From: Dacryopinax spathularia
Lineage: Eukaryota; Basidiomycota; Dacrymycetes; Dacrymycetales; Dacrymycetaceae
Length of the DNA: 64,000 bases
Assembly (NCBI GenBank): GCA_037974965.1
Contig: JBBPFI010000005.1
Coordinates: 1,674,001 to 1,738,000, forward strand
Direction: 5' to 3'
Shown: positions 37,301-47,227 of the stretch, piece after piece
Numbering within the stretch: position 1 is the stretch's first letter
Layout of the letters: every line of letters begins with the position of its first letter
Position numbers and translations under genes: made by a program
The notes under the pieces: generated by a model
Seen by the model: the letters and a program-made list of their open reading frames with translations, nothing else
Told to the model about the DNA's origin: nothing
Databases searched by the model: none

Positions 37301-37478
37301 GGTTTTGAGACTTGCATTCTTGCAGGAGGTCGTCGTCTTCGAGGACATTTTCGACAGTAACGTCTTGTTTCTCTAGTAATGCGTCGATCGAGGAAGTACT
37401 GTGGAAGCCAAATCTGATCCAGATGATGTGAGCTGATATGTTTCTAGGATCAAGATCGCTGACAGACCTCCAGTACAT
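34357..37478 (-). CDS. SAPS-domain regulatory subunit of Sit4/PP6-type phosphatase
   Basis: Members (yeast Sap155/185/190, fission yeast Ekc1, human PP6R) bind the Sit4/PP6 catalytic subunit and set its targets in cell-cycle and TOR signalling. The minus-strand gene starts MYWRFGFHSTSSIDALLEKQ, the family hallmark, with an intron at the Arg codon near 37415-37467. It continues with LEDDDLLQECKSQNPRLVQYL and many short helical exons of the SAPS repeat region (LTTEDVLSKLLAHIEIPAI-type segments at about 36700-37200, LVGYMLGD near 36465). The C-terminal third is acidic and Ser-rich, with DWTKPSHFHRDKDHYVGGFR and a poly-Asp segment near 34665. Start 37476-37478, stop 34357-34359. It ends 56 bp from the convergent FAH-family gene. 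Confidence 0.88.
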
Positions 37479-38120
37479 GATGTGGGTCGCTATTACCTGG
37501 CTCACCGACACCAACGAGAGGAGGTGGCACGCCTGGAATGAAGCTAGGGTCCGAGTCCCTGGCTAGTAAGCACGTGATTATGCAGTAGCCACTCGGCTCA
37601 ACCATGATTGATTTATATAGTGTGCCTTTGTGGCAAGTAGCATCTTTACTTCTTCCGAATTTCCCCGGACCTTTGACTCACCGACATCGAGGTGTGTCCG
37701 GTTGAGCAGCTGCCGATCAGGTACGAGAGCGGGGCACTTCCCATTTAAGTTGGCCGCCGCTAGATCCCCGTAAGTACTGCGCGAAGGACATTGAGTGGAA
37801 AACGCAAAGATAGTGACAGTACCAAAAATATTTGGCTTCGCTGCACGGGAACACGTGTAGAACTGAGCACTTGCGTTATGCGCCTGCGCAGTTCAGTACA
37901 GTATACTTTGATCCATGTTAGCAGATTTAGCTGTAAAACGAGGTCTTGCCAGCCTGGCCCGGGTATCATCATATGTCGCGTCGCGCGACGCGTTCCCGTC
38001 CCGGATGCTTTTGAGTGTGCGGGCGACTGAGCACGCGCCGTACATGCACCGTTTGCTTGGGCGACTATCACACAGATCACCGTCCAAATCAGCCGTAATC
38101 GCGAGTACAGTTATTGCTTG
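37479..38120. other. Divergent promoter between the SAPS gene and CKS1
   Basis: About 640 bp between head-to-head genes. Short frames only. No RNA gene or repeat seen. Confidence 0.45.
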
Positions 38121-38630
38121 ATGGCTAATAAGTGGGAAGAATACGTTGATCGGTATGCATAATGGCAGGATCATATGCCGGTCGGCTCACCCGAAGACTG
38201 ACGACCTCTACAGCATCCACTATTCTGACCGGTACTCAGACGACAAGTTCGAATATCGGTGCGCCGACATGCGTTGACCGATATAGTGTTATGTGCTAAC
38301 GAGCTGTAGACACGTCATACTTCCAAAGCCCTTGCTCAAGCTCATTCCCAAGAACTTATTTGCACCTGACGACTCTGGGACGCTCCGACTGCTAACAGAA
38401 CAGGAGTGGCGAGGTATCGGCATTACACAGAGTCTGGGTTGGGAGCATTACGAGGTTCACGGTATGTTCAACAGATCTGTGATCTTCCTCAGGCGTTTGA
38501 CGGCTTTCGGCCAGCTCCTGAGCCCCATGTCTTGCTCTTCCGCCGCCCGAAGAACTATCAACCTCCAGCGCAGGTAATGCCGCCGGCGCCGGCTCCGCAG
38601 GCAAGGATCAGGGCAGGGGGGAAGAAATGA
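38121..38630 (+). CDS. CKS1: Cyclin-dependent kinase regulatory subunit Cks1
   Basis: Small adaptor that binds Cdk1 and phospho-threonine sites to promote multisite phosphorylation and mitotic turnover. Four exons, split by short introns, give about 110 residues. The hallmark reads [52 protein letters not shown] and [15 protein letters not shown]. The anion-site Arg residues and the HxPEPH hinge of domain-swapped dimers are present. The C-terminus is extended by a Pro/Ala/Gln tail ([14 protein letters not shown]), as in many fungal Cks proteins. Start ATG 38121, stop TGA 38628-38630. The last intron uses the AG just before CTCCTGAGCC, the only choice keeping the HAPEPH block. Confidence 0.95.
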
Positions 38631-39680
38631 GGATTAAGCTCAGCCAGAGATAGTCATGGCATGATGGTTTCCTTCTCTGCACTGTTTTTCTTCTTATGTG
38701 GTCGTACATGTAATAGCAATCCTCTCAGCGACCACGGCGTGCAAGGCCGGCTGCTCTGCAACGTAGCATCATGCACCCGGACATCAGCCAGTGACGCGTC
38801 CGCCGATGAGAAGAACACCGAGCCCACCAGCACCGGGCTGTCTGTGTCGCCGCACATGCGCGTTATATGCGGACGTGAGGTGTTCACCTCAACAGGGTCA
38901 TGAGAGCGATATCAGGCAGTTTGATAATGCTGTCCTACCGTGCGAACTGACCGCCCGAAATCGCCAGGCAGACGGAGACTGCCAGTGGAGATAGGGAAAA
39001 GCCGTAGGAGCTTGGTGAACGTGGGAGTGCGATACGAGGACACGAGCAAGGGGTGCCCGCAATTGCGCCGAGCGCGATTGGTCAGGGGTTGAGCTGCACG
39101 GCATGTGGCCTGATAAACGCAAGCTGGAAGACTTCGGTTGATAGAAAGATTTTGAGGGCGAGGCGGTGTACATTGCGAGGTAACCGTGACGCCCGCGGGG
39201 CCACTGACCCGCCCCGGACGGCAACCACCGCAAGGTTCGGGGTGGGTTGTGGAATAGGCAGAATTCGAGCTTAGCCTGTGGAGAGCAAAAGACGGTTCGA
39301 CGGCGGGCTCAGGTGAAAAGGTCACGGCGAATGCCGAATTCCCCCTGATTCTCGTCAACGTTTTCGATACTTAAATCGCCGGCGACGTCCTTCACGTCTA
39401 GCACACCCATCTCAGGCTTCTTGCCAGCCTTGTGAAGGAGCACTTACGACAACATTACCCGCGGGTTGATGTCTTGGTCGGACAAATCTGACACCAACGG
39501 AACTGCCACACCCGGCGGATCTTTCGGTTCCCCGCGACAGGTCGGCGTCTTCCCTTGGTTGGCGTCACCAAGACCTCGCCAGCTTATCAGCTCCTCCTTA
39601 CTCAGGAATCGTCAACAGCTCGTCCCGCCTTTCATCGGCAGCAGTCCCACCAGGCAGGCTACCGTAGTCCCATCGGCCTC
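38631..39680. other. CKS1 3' region and GTR1 promoter
   Basis: One kilobase without a convincing gene. A 148-codon minus-strand frame (38912-39358) has no recognisable content. An ATG at 39469 opens a frame before GTR1, but it is not in phase with the GTPase and I found no good splice to join it. Confidence 0.4.
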
Positions 39681-41072
39681 ATGGAGAACCGTGCGGGACG
39701 AGCGAAGAAGAAGGTAACGTTCGTCTGCGCTCCGGGTCCCCGCATGACTCAGTTGTGTACAGGTGCTCCTTATGGGAAAATCAGGTAGGTTTGCAGATCT
39801 ACTGCGAATGTGAAAGATGTTGATTGTTGCATGGCAGGCAGCGGGAAAACGTCCATGCGTTCCGTAATATTGTGCGCACACATTCTCTACGCATTTGAGC
39901 CGATTCTAAGTTATCTCACAGCTCGAACCACCTAGCTGAGACGACCAAGAAACTTGGCGCAACTATCGAAGTCGAGCAGTCTCAGCACAGATTTTTGAGC
40001 GATTTAATGTTGAATCTGTGGGATTGTGGCGGCCAAGAAGCATTCATGGAAAATTACCTGCGACACGACCAGAACCAAATCTTCTCCAATGTACAACTCC
40101 TCATCTACGTGTTCGACATATCCGCCAAAGAGTACGAGAAAGAAAGGGATTTCGGCTATTACACCGACTGCCTGAATGCCATCAGAGAATACAGTCCCGG
40201 AGCAGAAATATTTGTCTTGATCCACAAGATGGACCTCGTCACCTCGGACAAGCGGAAGGACGTATTCCTGCGTAAGAAACAGGAGCTCTTGGACCACAGT
40301 GAGGATGTGCCCATTCGTGTATTCGGTACTTCGATCTGGGACGAGAGTCTATATCGTGTACGCCTATTCTGTGTGACCGTTCTTGCAAAGTCACTGACCG
40401 TCGTTTCATCCTAGGCCTGGTCTCGAATCGTTCATACGTTGGTCCCCAATGCCCAGGATCTGACCAATCACCTGGACGAGTTCGTGGAGGCTTGCTCTGC
40501 TGTGGAAGCAGTCATCTTTGAGAAGGCCACAATGCTTCTCATAGCATGGAGTAGCCAAGCCGGAGATTTCTCTAAAGATGATCTTGATGAAGAAGACGAG
40601 AACGAGGTTACCAGTTCCAGCATGGAGCTGGATGACAGTGGTATTCCGGAAACTGTGCTAGATGGACCTCAAGACGATGACGTGTTCTCCCATGCAGCGG
40701 CGTCGCTACCTCCAGATCGCTTCGAGAAGATCAGTGAGATCATCAAACGGTGGAAATACGCTCTCTCGTAAGAACCCGGTTCTCCTCTCCGCTGCGTGCA
40801 CTGACGTCAGACATGAAAAATATTAGCAACAGCAAGATGAACTTCAATTTCCAAAACTGGGTACAAGAATGGGATAACTTTACCGCTGTCTTGGAGAGCC
40901 TTACCCAGAACACCTATATCCTCGTGATCGCAACAAATCCGCACATATGTCAGCGCATCCTTCCTGCACTGATAGGGAGACTAACAGACTTTCAGTACCT
41001 GGCGCTCTCAGACTGAACATAGAGATGGCAAAGGAGCGTTTCATTGCTCTGCAAGCGGGCAGGAGCCGGTAA
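39681..41072 (+). CDS. GTR1: Rag-family GTPase Gtr1 (RagA/B type)
   Basis: Vacuole-surface GTPase that pairs with Gtr2 and reports amino acid supply to TORC1. The start is ATG 39681 (MENRAGRAKKKVLLMGKSGS). Three early introns (39716-39763, 39786-39838, 39869-39921, approximate) lead into SGKTSMRSVIFSNHLAETTK, giving the P-loop GKSGSGKTS. The G3 motif WDCGGQ, the G4 motif HKMD and the TSIWDESLYRAWS segment follow. The C-terminal roadblock domain is present (FEKISEIIKRWKYALS..NTYILVIATNP). An acidic insert of about 45 residues (DLDEEDENEV..) interrupts the roadblock region relative to human RagA. Stop TAA 41070-41072. Confidence 0.94.
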
Positions 41073-41268
41073 TACCACTTCCACGACTTCAGCATGTAGA
41101 ATGCGAAGCAGATACCCCACCCCCACTCAGACCCGTGTTCTTTCCGCACTAAGCTCAGCCTCGGAAATACCAATTCCATGGACAAGCAGTGGGCCATGCG
41201 TCCAGCGACGAGTGATCGATTGCGATTCTGGTGGAGCGCGCCGAACCAAGAAACAAACGCAGCCGCCT

Positions 41269-42222
41269 TTACAAGCTCGTGGCTCCAAGCAATTGGCTCC
41301 CGCTCGTCCCAAGACCTGAAGCCAACTTGAGCCAACTTGAAACCGCTCCGCTAGCCAGCTCCGGCATGTTGTGGCCCTGTGCAACGGCGTTCGGCTGCGG
41401 AACGAAGTCGGAATTGTTCAGGCATCGGACCGTTGATGCCGATTGGTTCGTGGATGAACATGCGGGATATATGCAACGGCACTGCCGGCAAGTGACAGAC
41501 ATACCAGGTAGACAATACACAAAATGGGTGATAATAACAATCGGGTTATTGTGTACGCTCTGTTTCTGCTCGGATCGAACCAGCAGCTTGTGTTTGTCTG
41601 AAAAGCTCCGGGCTGAGGGGACAAGACAGAAGCCCGGGGCTCGAGGGTTGCCTTTCCGTTCCCTTGTCTGCACTGTCTTGGCCTTGCAAAGAACAGAGCT
41701 CCACGTACGGGCACGTTGAACATGGAGAAGGGCGTTGCGATCATCCGCGTATGGCGACAACCCGTACGTGGCGGCGACATTGACGTCAACGCCCCGTGCT
41801 ATTCGAAAGCCGAACGGGGCGCAAGCCGTGGAAGAGTTACCCGAGCAGCGCGACTCGTGCCTCCTAGCATACCAACTTATGTTACTGGTAGCGGACGAGG
41901 CAATGATTATGGTCTTGCCTAAAATGCCCAGGACGCGCAGAAAGTCTTGGGCAGACAGAGAGGCCAGGCACCGTTGAGGTCCCAAGAATTCCAGGACGAA
42001 TATCTGCCCAGGCACCGAGGTAAAAGACACATTGAAATTGTACAAGCGCAATCGGGAGGACAAGCGAAGGGAGGAAAAATACGCTCGACAGCCCCCAGGC
42101 GCTCCAGCCGCGAGTTGATTGACGGGTGCTAATGCGGGAGTGATGCACGACGCGGAGGCATGTTGCGATGGCCGAAGGGATATTGCACACGTGCCCTTGT
42201 GAAAGGACCTGGATGACTGCAT
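41269..42222 (-). CDS. Unexplained 317-codon open frame, doubtful gene
   Basis: An uninterrupted ATG-started frame (MQSSRSFHKGTCAISLRPSQ) ending LGTSGSQLLGATSL. It is rich in Ser, Ala, Arg and Cys, with no domain, signal peptide or clear membrane helix. The region is not antisense to any gene I recognise, so its length is notable for chance at this base composition. Against it: no introns where neighbours have many, no matching family, and an overlapping open frame on the other strand. Confidence 0.22.
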   Translation of the reverse strand: MQSSRSFHKGTCAISLRPSQHASASCITPALAPVNQLAAGAPGGCRAYFSSLRLSSRLRLYNFNVSFTSVPGQIFVLEFLGPQRCLASLSAQDFLRVLGILGKTIIIASSATSNISWYARRHESRCSGNSSTACAPFGFRIARGVDVNVAATYGLSPYADDRNALLHVQRARTWSSVLCKAKTVQTRERKGNPRAPGFCLVPSARSFSDKHKLLVRSEQKQSVHNNPIVIITHFVYCLPGMSVTCRQCRCIYPACSSTNQSASTVRCLNNSDFVPQPNAVAQGHNMPELASGAVSSWLKLASGLGTSGSQLLGATSL

Positions 42223-43236
42223 TAGAGAGAACCTTTGATAGCAGGCACCGCATCAGAAGACGAAGGAAGCGACTGTTGCCAGGATGCTGGAACAGTGAGT
42301 GAGTGCCAGGCTTTCTTGCATCACTTGGCTGTCAAGCTCGGTGCGGCTCCGATAAACTCCGCATGGAGGAGCTGGATTGATTGTATAGTAGCTAAATCGG
42401 GGAACATTTATGATGAAGGCAGAAATGAAGCCGAAGAGCACAATATGGAGCGCCCGCCTTACAAGGCATGAGCGAAGCGAATCTTAGGTAAATTCAGCGT
42501 CATTTGGAGTGAATAGTACTGCTGAATATGGGCAATCAGGTGGCGCTTGCAGCCCTTGTGATGAGCGGGAGAAGGAAATAAAGAGACCATGAGGATGGGG
42601 AAAGGGCATGATGATGCCGATTCGGCTGACGGCCGATGAGGTGCAGAGGAGATGGAAGCGGACGGTTATGAAGGAGAAGAAGATGGAGTGTGGCGTCGGA
42701 GGAGATGGAGGGGAGAAGGCTCCGGAGCGGGCTGGGCGCGACTTGGTTAGATTTGGGTTGGGGGGGCGAGTTTACGTGACTGACCCATATGATTCTGCGG
42801 ATCATTTGCCGTCCTCCTCCTCCTGGGTTGTGTTTTTTTTCTCTCCCGCTCGAGCTAGAGTTCCTCCGTTGCTCCGCTCGCGTCCGCCGAGAAGGGAGAA
42901 GGGGGTGTGGACGGACGGACGGGATTGGGAGGGAAGCAAAAGTGAGCGCGGTGTTAAAATTGGAGATCCGCGGTTTGTAGGTCCCGGCCCGTTGATGGGT
43001 TTGTCCCTTTGGTGGTTTGGTTAAGAGTAATGAGTGGGTGGTGTGGGTGTGTGCCTTGTGAAGCTCCACAAGTCCGGGACCCACATTCCCCCGTTGGTTA
43101 CTGTGCTCTTCCTTCTCTCGTCCCTGGGCCACGGTTCCTTCCGCGGGGGGGCGCGCCCCTTCCCTCTCATTCCTTCCCCCCTTTCCACGCTCCCAAGCCG
43201 ATTCGGCCGTATTTCCTCTTCCGAGATGGATCCACC

Positions 43237-43244
43237 TTATATAT
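43237..43244 (+). promoter_or_regulatory. TATA box of the peptide-precursor gene
   Basis: TTATATAT about 220 bp before the ATG at 43465, followed by a long C/T-rich, G-poor leader. Such a pairing is typical of strongly or inducibly expressed fungal genes. Confidence 0.5.
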
Positions 43245-43464
43245 CCCGTCGATCCGTCAACCTGACACACACACATAAGCAATCCACCCCTCCCGTTGCT
43301 TCGTTGCTCCTTCCCCCCCAATAACCTACCTCAACCCATCCTCACACTTTATTTCTTCCCCCCTTTCGCACTACTGCCATTACAGTCGCGCACTCCATAG
43401 CCATCCCCTCCTAAAAACGCCTACCTTCGATATCACCTCCTCTTCGTCTTCCGAATTTCCGACC

Positions 43465-44060
43465 ATGAAGTCCTTCGTCATCTCAGCAGTAACACTTCTC
43501 TCCCTTTCCGCCGCCGCTTTCGCCGCCCCTGCACCTCCCAAAGCTGACGGTCTCTACGGTCCCAGCTGGGCTGGTGGGTACAAGCGCGAGGCCGAGGCTG
43601 CACCGCCCAAAGCCGCCGGTCTTTTCGGCCCTTCGTGGGCCGGTGGATACAAACGCGAAGCCGAAGCCGTTCCTCCCAAGGCTGACGGGCTCTACGGCCC
43701 CTCCTGGGCAGGAGGTTACAAGCGCGAAGCTGAAGCCGCCCCTCCCACCGCTGACAATCTCTACGGCCCAGATTGGGCAGGCGGGTACAAGCGCGAAGCT
43801 GAAGCCGATCCCAAGGACGAATGTCTCTATGGTCCTTGCTGGACTGGTGGCTACAAGCGAGAGGCCGCGCCCGAACCGGTTGCTGCTCCCGAACCCGAAC
43901 CCATCGCTGCCCCGGAACCTGAGCCCGTTGCGGAAGCCGAAGCTGCCCCCCCTCATCCAGACTGCGTGAGTAACGCTTGATTTACTCAAAAGACTCGCAT
44001 TGACACAGATCGCAGCTGTACGGTCCTTGCTGGACTGGTGGTTACAAGCGCGAGGATTGA
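43465..44060 (+). CDS. Secreted Kex2-processed repeat peptide precursor (alpha-factor-like layout)
   Basis: The 181-residue product begins with a clear signal peptide (MKSFVISAVTLLSLSAAAFA, cut before APAPPK). It then carries six copies of a decapeptide core: LYGPSWAGGY, LFGPSWAGGY, LYGPSWAGGY, LYGPDWAGGY, LYGPCWTGGY and LYGPCWTGGY, at residues 30, 53, 76, 99, 121 and 168. Each is followed directly by Lys-Arg, then in five copies by EA repeats (EAEA in four). KR is the Kex2 site and EA the dipeptidyl-aminopeptidase (Ste13) trimming site. The last two copies carry a C-LYGP-C pair. An intron (43966-44015) puts the sixth copy on its own exon, ending KRED. Retaining it would end the protein at CVSNA. 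A Pro/Glu/Ala spacer separates copies five and six. No relative is known to me by sequence. Confidence 0.85.
43552..43860 (+). repeat. Five tandem 66-69-nt coding repeats (peptide cores plus KR-EAEA spacers)
   Basis: Repeat period is 69 nt (23 codons) for copies one to four and 66 nt to copy five. The core and the KR codons (AAGCGC/AAACGC) are best kept; spacers vary (APPKADG, APPKAAG, VPPKADG, APPTADN, DPKDEC). Tandem duplication with divergence is the likely origin. Copy six lies apart in exon 2. Confidence 0.9.
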
Positions 44061-45112
44061 GTTGGACACTATCTTCCGTTTGTGGGAAGGTGGGATATGA
44101 GTGGTCAATGGTTTGAGCGTTCGTAGCGGTGGATGGAGGTTGGAAGGTACCATAGGATTTCGTTCTACTTCACCTGCTCACCATATCTATGCCCTGTCCA
44201 CTGTTAATTCTTCTCGTCGCTGTTCACCACTTCGTTGTACTCTCGTCTTGTTCTGTGTTTCGCTTGACGTCCTGTTCGTCAGCCCCTACTGTCCTTTCTC
44301 CCGGTGTCTTCTATCTCTGTGCTTTACGTTACAATCCACAATTTTTGACACGAAAATATGGAGCGCTAACAGTACCGAGGCCACGAAGGGCATTTATCCA
44401 ATGTGAAGGCTTGTCGCTGAGGGCAGTATCGCAAGCATTCGTCCGAGAAGGGCAAGGGATATGCAGCCTAGCGAGCACCGCACCGAACTTGCCATAGCAC
44501 GCGACAAAACTGAAGGAGGTGAATGAGTCGCTCCAGAAGGTTGCGATTGGTTTGCACGCGCCGATCGCACCGGCTTCTAATCTCGAAATGGGTGCTTCTG
44601 TTCCAGTATTGCCTACATAGCCCGCCTCCCAGAAGCATGGCTTCTCGTATTATCTTCTGACTCGGTCCGCTTCGGATGTTTGAAACACTCTACTGCAGAA
44701 CCAGACAATGGACACGGTCCGAGACCAAATTCAGGTTTTGCCCATCTTGAGACCGGATGAATGACAGCGGTGATAGCGGAGATTGGGCGTGGGCCAGCCA
44801 CCTTCCCCGCATACATCATTGTGTTGGCCTTAGACAATACAAGACAGAAGTCCTCTTCGACCAGCCTCCTCCAGCCAAGCAGGCCTGTGCGCATAAGGAC
44901 CCATCGACGCGTGCGACTCGCGGGCACATGACATCAGGGATCTCCCAGTGGTTCCGCGTTCTTCTGTTCTTCTATTTACTCTGAACGGCAAGCCGCTCCG
45001 ATTGAGTTTGTCCCGCCATCCTCCTTCTTACCATCATATTCTACCCTTATAGCTGTCAATATCTCTAGCTTCGGCCAGCCGTCCGAGCTGATAAGCAACC
45101 TTCTGTCTCGAG
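44061..45112. other. Peptide-gene 3' region and exchanger promoter
   Basis: About 1 kb without a supportable gene. AT-richer, T-rich around 44200-44350 (3' UTR-like). No repeat or RNA gene seen. Confidence 0.4.
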
Positions 45113-47227
45113 ATGTCGTCCACGCATGGTGAAACCAATTTACAGTCCATGTTACACCGGCCAACGGTCACTGACTGCTTTTTCTGGCAACATTTCCTCA
45201 GACGTTGACGAGCACGCGGTCCTTCTCCCCAACGGCTCCACTACTCGCCGGACGTTTGCAGACGTGCTGAAGGGCAGAGGCGAGCCGGCCTGGGGGACAT
45301 CTCTCCGCTTCTACCTACTCAGCTCTTGGGTCAACCTGCTTCTCGTTTTCGTGCCGCTGAGCGCAGCGGCGCATTACGCGAACTGGGATGCTGGGGCTCG
45401 CTTCGCCCTCAGTTTCATGGCTATCGTACCTCTCGCGAAGGTGGGAGCGTGGTCCGCGCAGTGAGGACACTTTCTCAGGGAGCTTGGCAGTTGCTCGGCG
45501 AGGCTACCGATCAGCTCTCGATTAAGCTTGGCCAGACGCTTGGCGGCCTCTTGAACGCGTCTTTCGGGAATGCGGTTGAAATCATCGTCGCAATCGATGC
45601 GTTGTTACAAGGTACGTCACTCATATAACGTGATGGGACATAGCCAACGGTGCGCGAAGGTCAACTCAGGATCGTCCAGACTTCGGTCAGTCTCCTATTA
45701 TTGGCAAGGGCCGAGCGATCAGACTAATAGAGTGTTTAGCTGCTTGGCTCAATCTTGTCGAACCTTCTTCTCGTGCTTGGGATGTCCTTCTTCGCGCGTG
45801 AGTGTGGCTTCTGCCCATATCACGCTATGCACATACGCGTACGACAGAGGGTGTCACGAATGGCCCAGCCGCTGAGGGCACATTTGGTGCTACTGCCGCG
45901 CAAACGTGCGTTGTAATGTCACAGCTCCGATCGCGAGCGATTCTAACTGAACATTTAGGTCAACGTCCGTGAGTTGCAGTCTTGTCGTTTGAGGATTTCT
46001 GCTGATGCGGAAAGAGTTAATGACACTTTCTTGCCTAAGTTCGTCGCTGGTTGCACTTACATTCTCTTATTTACGTCCTTTGTCAGCCTTGGTTATTCCA
46101 GCAGCCTACCGTGCTGCAAAGGATAGTGGGGACGCACCCTTTCCAGATTCAGCGAGCCTCCTTCGCGCCACCTTCGATCCACAACCCCCGGATCCTCATG
46201 ATCGATCCCTCCATGGATTGCTAATCATTTCCAGAGGAACCGCCGTTCTCATGTTGGTTACCTACCTTGCCTACCTGGCGTTCCAATTTTGGACCCATAC
46301 GGAATTGTTCGATGAGATCAAACAACAGGAAGGGGAGGCGGAGTCAGCAAAGATGAGCATGGTTTCCGCTGGAGCATGGTATGGCATTGCCGGCGCAATT
46401 GCCGTATATGGCTGACAATTCTTAGCCTTATCGCTGTGACGGTTGTGACATCATTCTGTGCGGACTATTGTGGGTCCCTTTCTATGCCCTCAGCAGAGAC
46501 GGCGGGCTAATTAGATACTCAGTGGTTGCTTCCATCGAAGAAACCGCGGAGAAGTACCACATACCAAAGCCGTTCATCGGCATCGTCCTGCTCCCCTTGG
46601 TGTCCAATGCCGCAGAGCACGTAACAAGCGTCTGGATGGCCATGAAGGTATGCGCGTGCGCCTGGAAACCTGCGAGATTATCCTCTGACTGGAGCAGTCC
46701 AAAATGGAACTCGTGATCTCCATCAGTATCGGAAGTTCGATTGTACGTGTGTGCGCCTCCGTGTGTCCATCGTTAACGAAGTGTGGCTTCATCTGACAGC
46801 AAATCGCTACTTTCGTCATCCCACTCCTCGTCATCATTGCTTGGGGGTCCGTTCGTCTCTTGTCTCACGGGATCATGAATGCTCATGCTCTTCAGCGTTA
46901 ACCAACCGTTGACGTTGTACTTCGCTAACTTCGAGACCATCATCCTATTCATCGCTGTTCTGCTGGTGAACTTGCTTATACAGTATGTTTACCGCTTGCA
47001 ACGCCGGGTCAGATTATTGCCTAACGCTTCGTGCAGGGACGGCAAAAGCAATTACATGGAAGGCCTTATGTTCGTGGCTTGATATGTTCTCATGTATATT
47101 GAATCAGCTCACATGACCGATTCAGGTTAATGGTCCTGTATGCCGTCACCGCCCTAGCATGTGAGCAACTTTGTGCTGCGTATTCTTGTTTACTGATCGT
47201 ACTTCGCACCAAGTCTGGGTCTCATGA
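45113..47227 (+). CDS. VCX1: Vacuolar Ca2+/H+ exchanger (Vcx1/CAX family)
   Basis: Moves cytosolic Ca2+ into the vacuole in exchange for protons. A small first exon (MSSTH) is followed by [12 protein letters not shown] and a polytopic protein. The first signature repeat is [22 protein letters not shown] and the second is [20 protein letters not shown]; these GNAxE and SNAAEH helices form the ion site with its acidic residues. TM segments alternate through about 45310-47160, with an acidic loop ([13 protein letters not shown]) at the middle, as usual. More than ten short introns. The last two exons are tiny, and splicing gives [20 protein letters not shown], matching the family C-terminus. Start ATG 45113, stop TGA 47225-47227. 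Confidence 0.9.

Larger units (their letters stand above)
41073..43464. other. Long 2.4-kb gap upstream of the peptide-precursor gene
   Basis: The longest gap in the window. The left half holds an unexplained open frame, listed separately. The right half (about 42600-43464) is strand-biased, with long purine runs on the left and pyrimidine-rich leader sequence on the right. A TATA box near 43238 is the only clear element. A large gap before a secreted-peptide gene fits complex regulation (inference). Confidence 0.45.

Noticed and set aside
38912-39358. 148-codon minus-strand frame
   Set aside because: In the GTR1 promoter region, Ser/Thr/Pro/Arg-rich, no family and no splicing pattern.
39469-39680. 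Upstream exon of GTR1
   Set aside because: The ATG frame there is out of phase with the GTPase and no splice pair joins it cleanly.
41540-41600. Second tRNA on the minus strand
   Set aside because: GGTTCGATCC resembles a B box, but no matching T stem, acceptor or anticodon arm could be formed.
42536-43321. 261-codon minus-strand frame
   Set aside because: Lies over the biased promoter sequence of the peptide gene; basic and low-complexity with no recognisable content.
43465-44060. Ustiloxin/dikaritin-type RiPP cluster
   Set aside because: The precursor layout would fit, but no UstY-type (DUF3328) oxidase, tyrosinase or methyltransferase gene is seen on either side in this window, so a cluster cannot be claimed.
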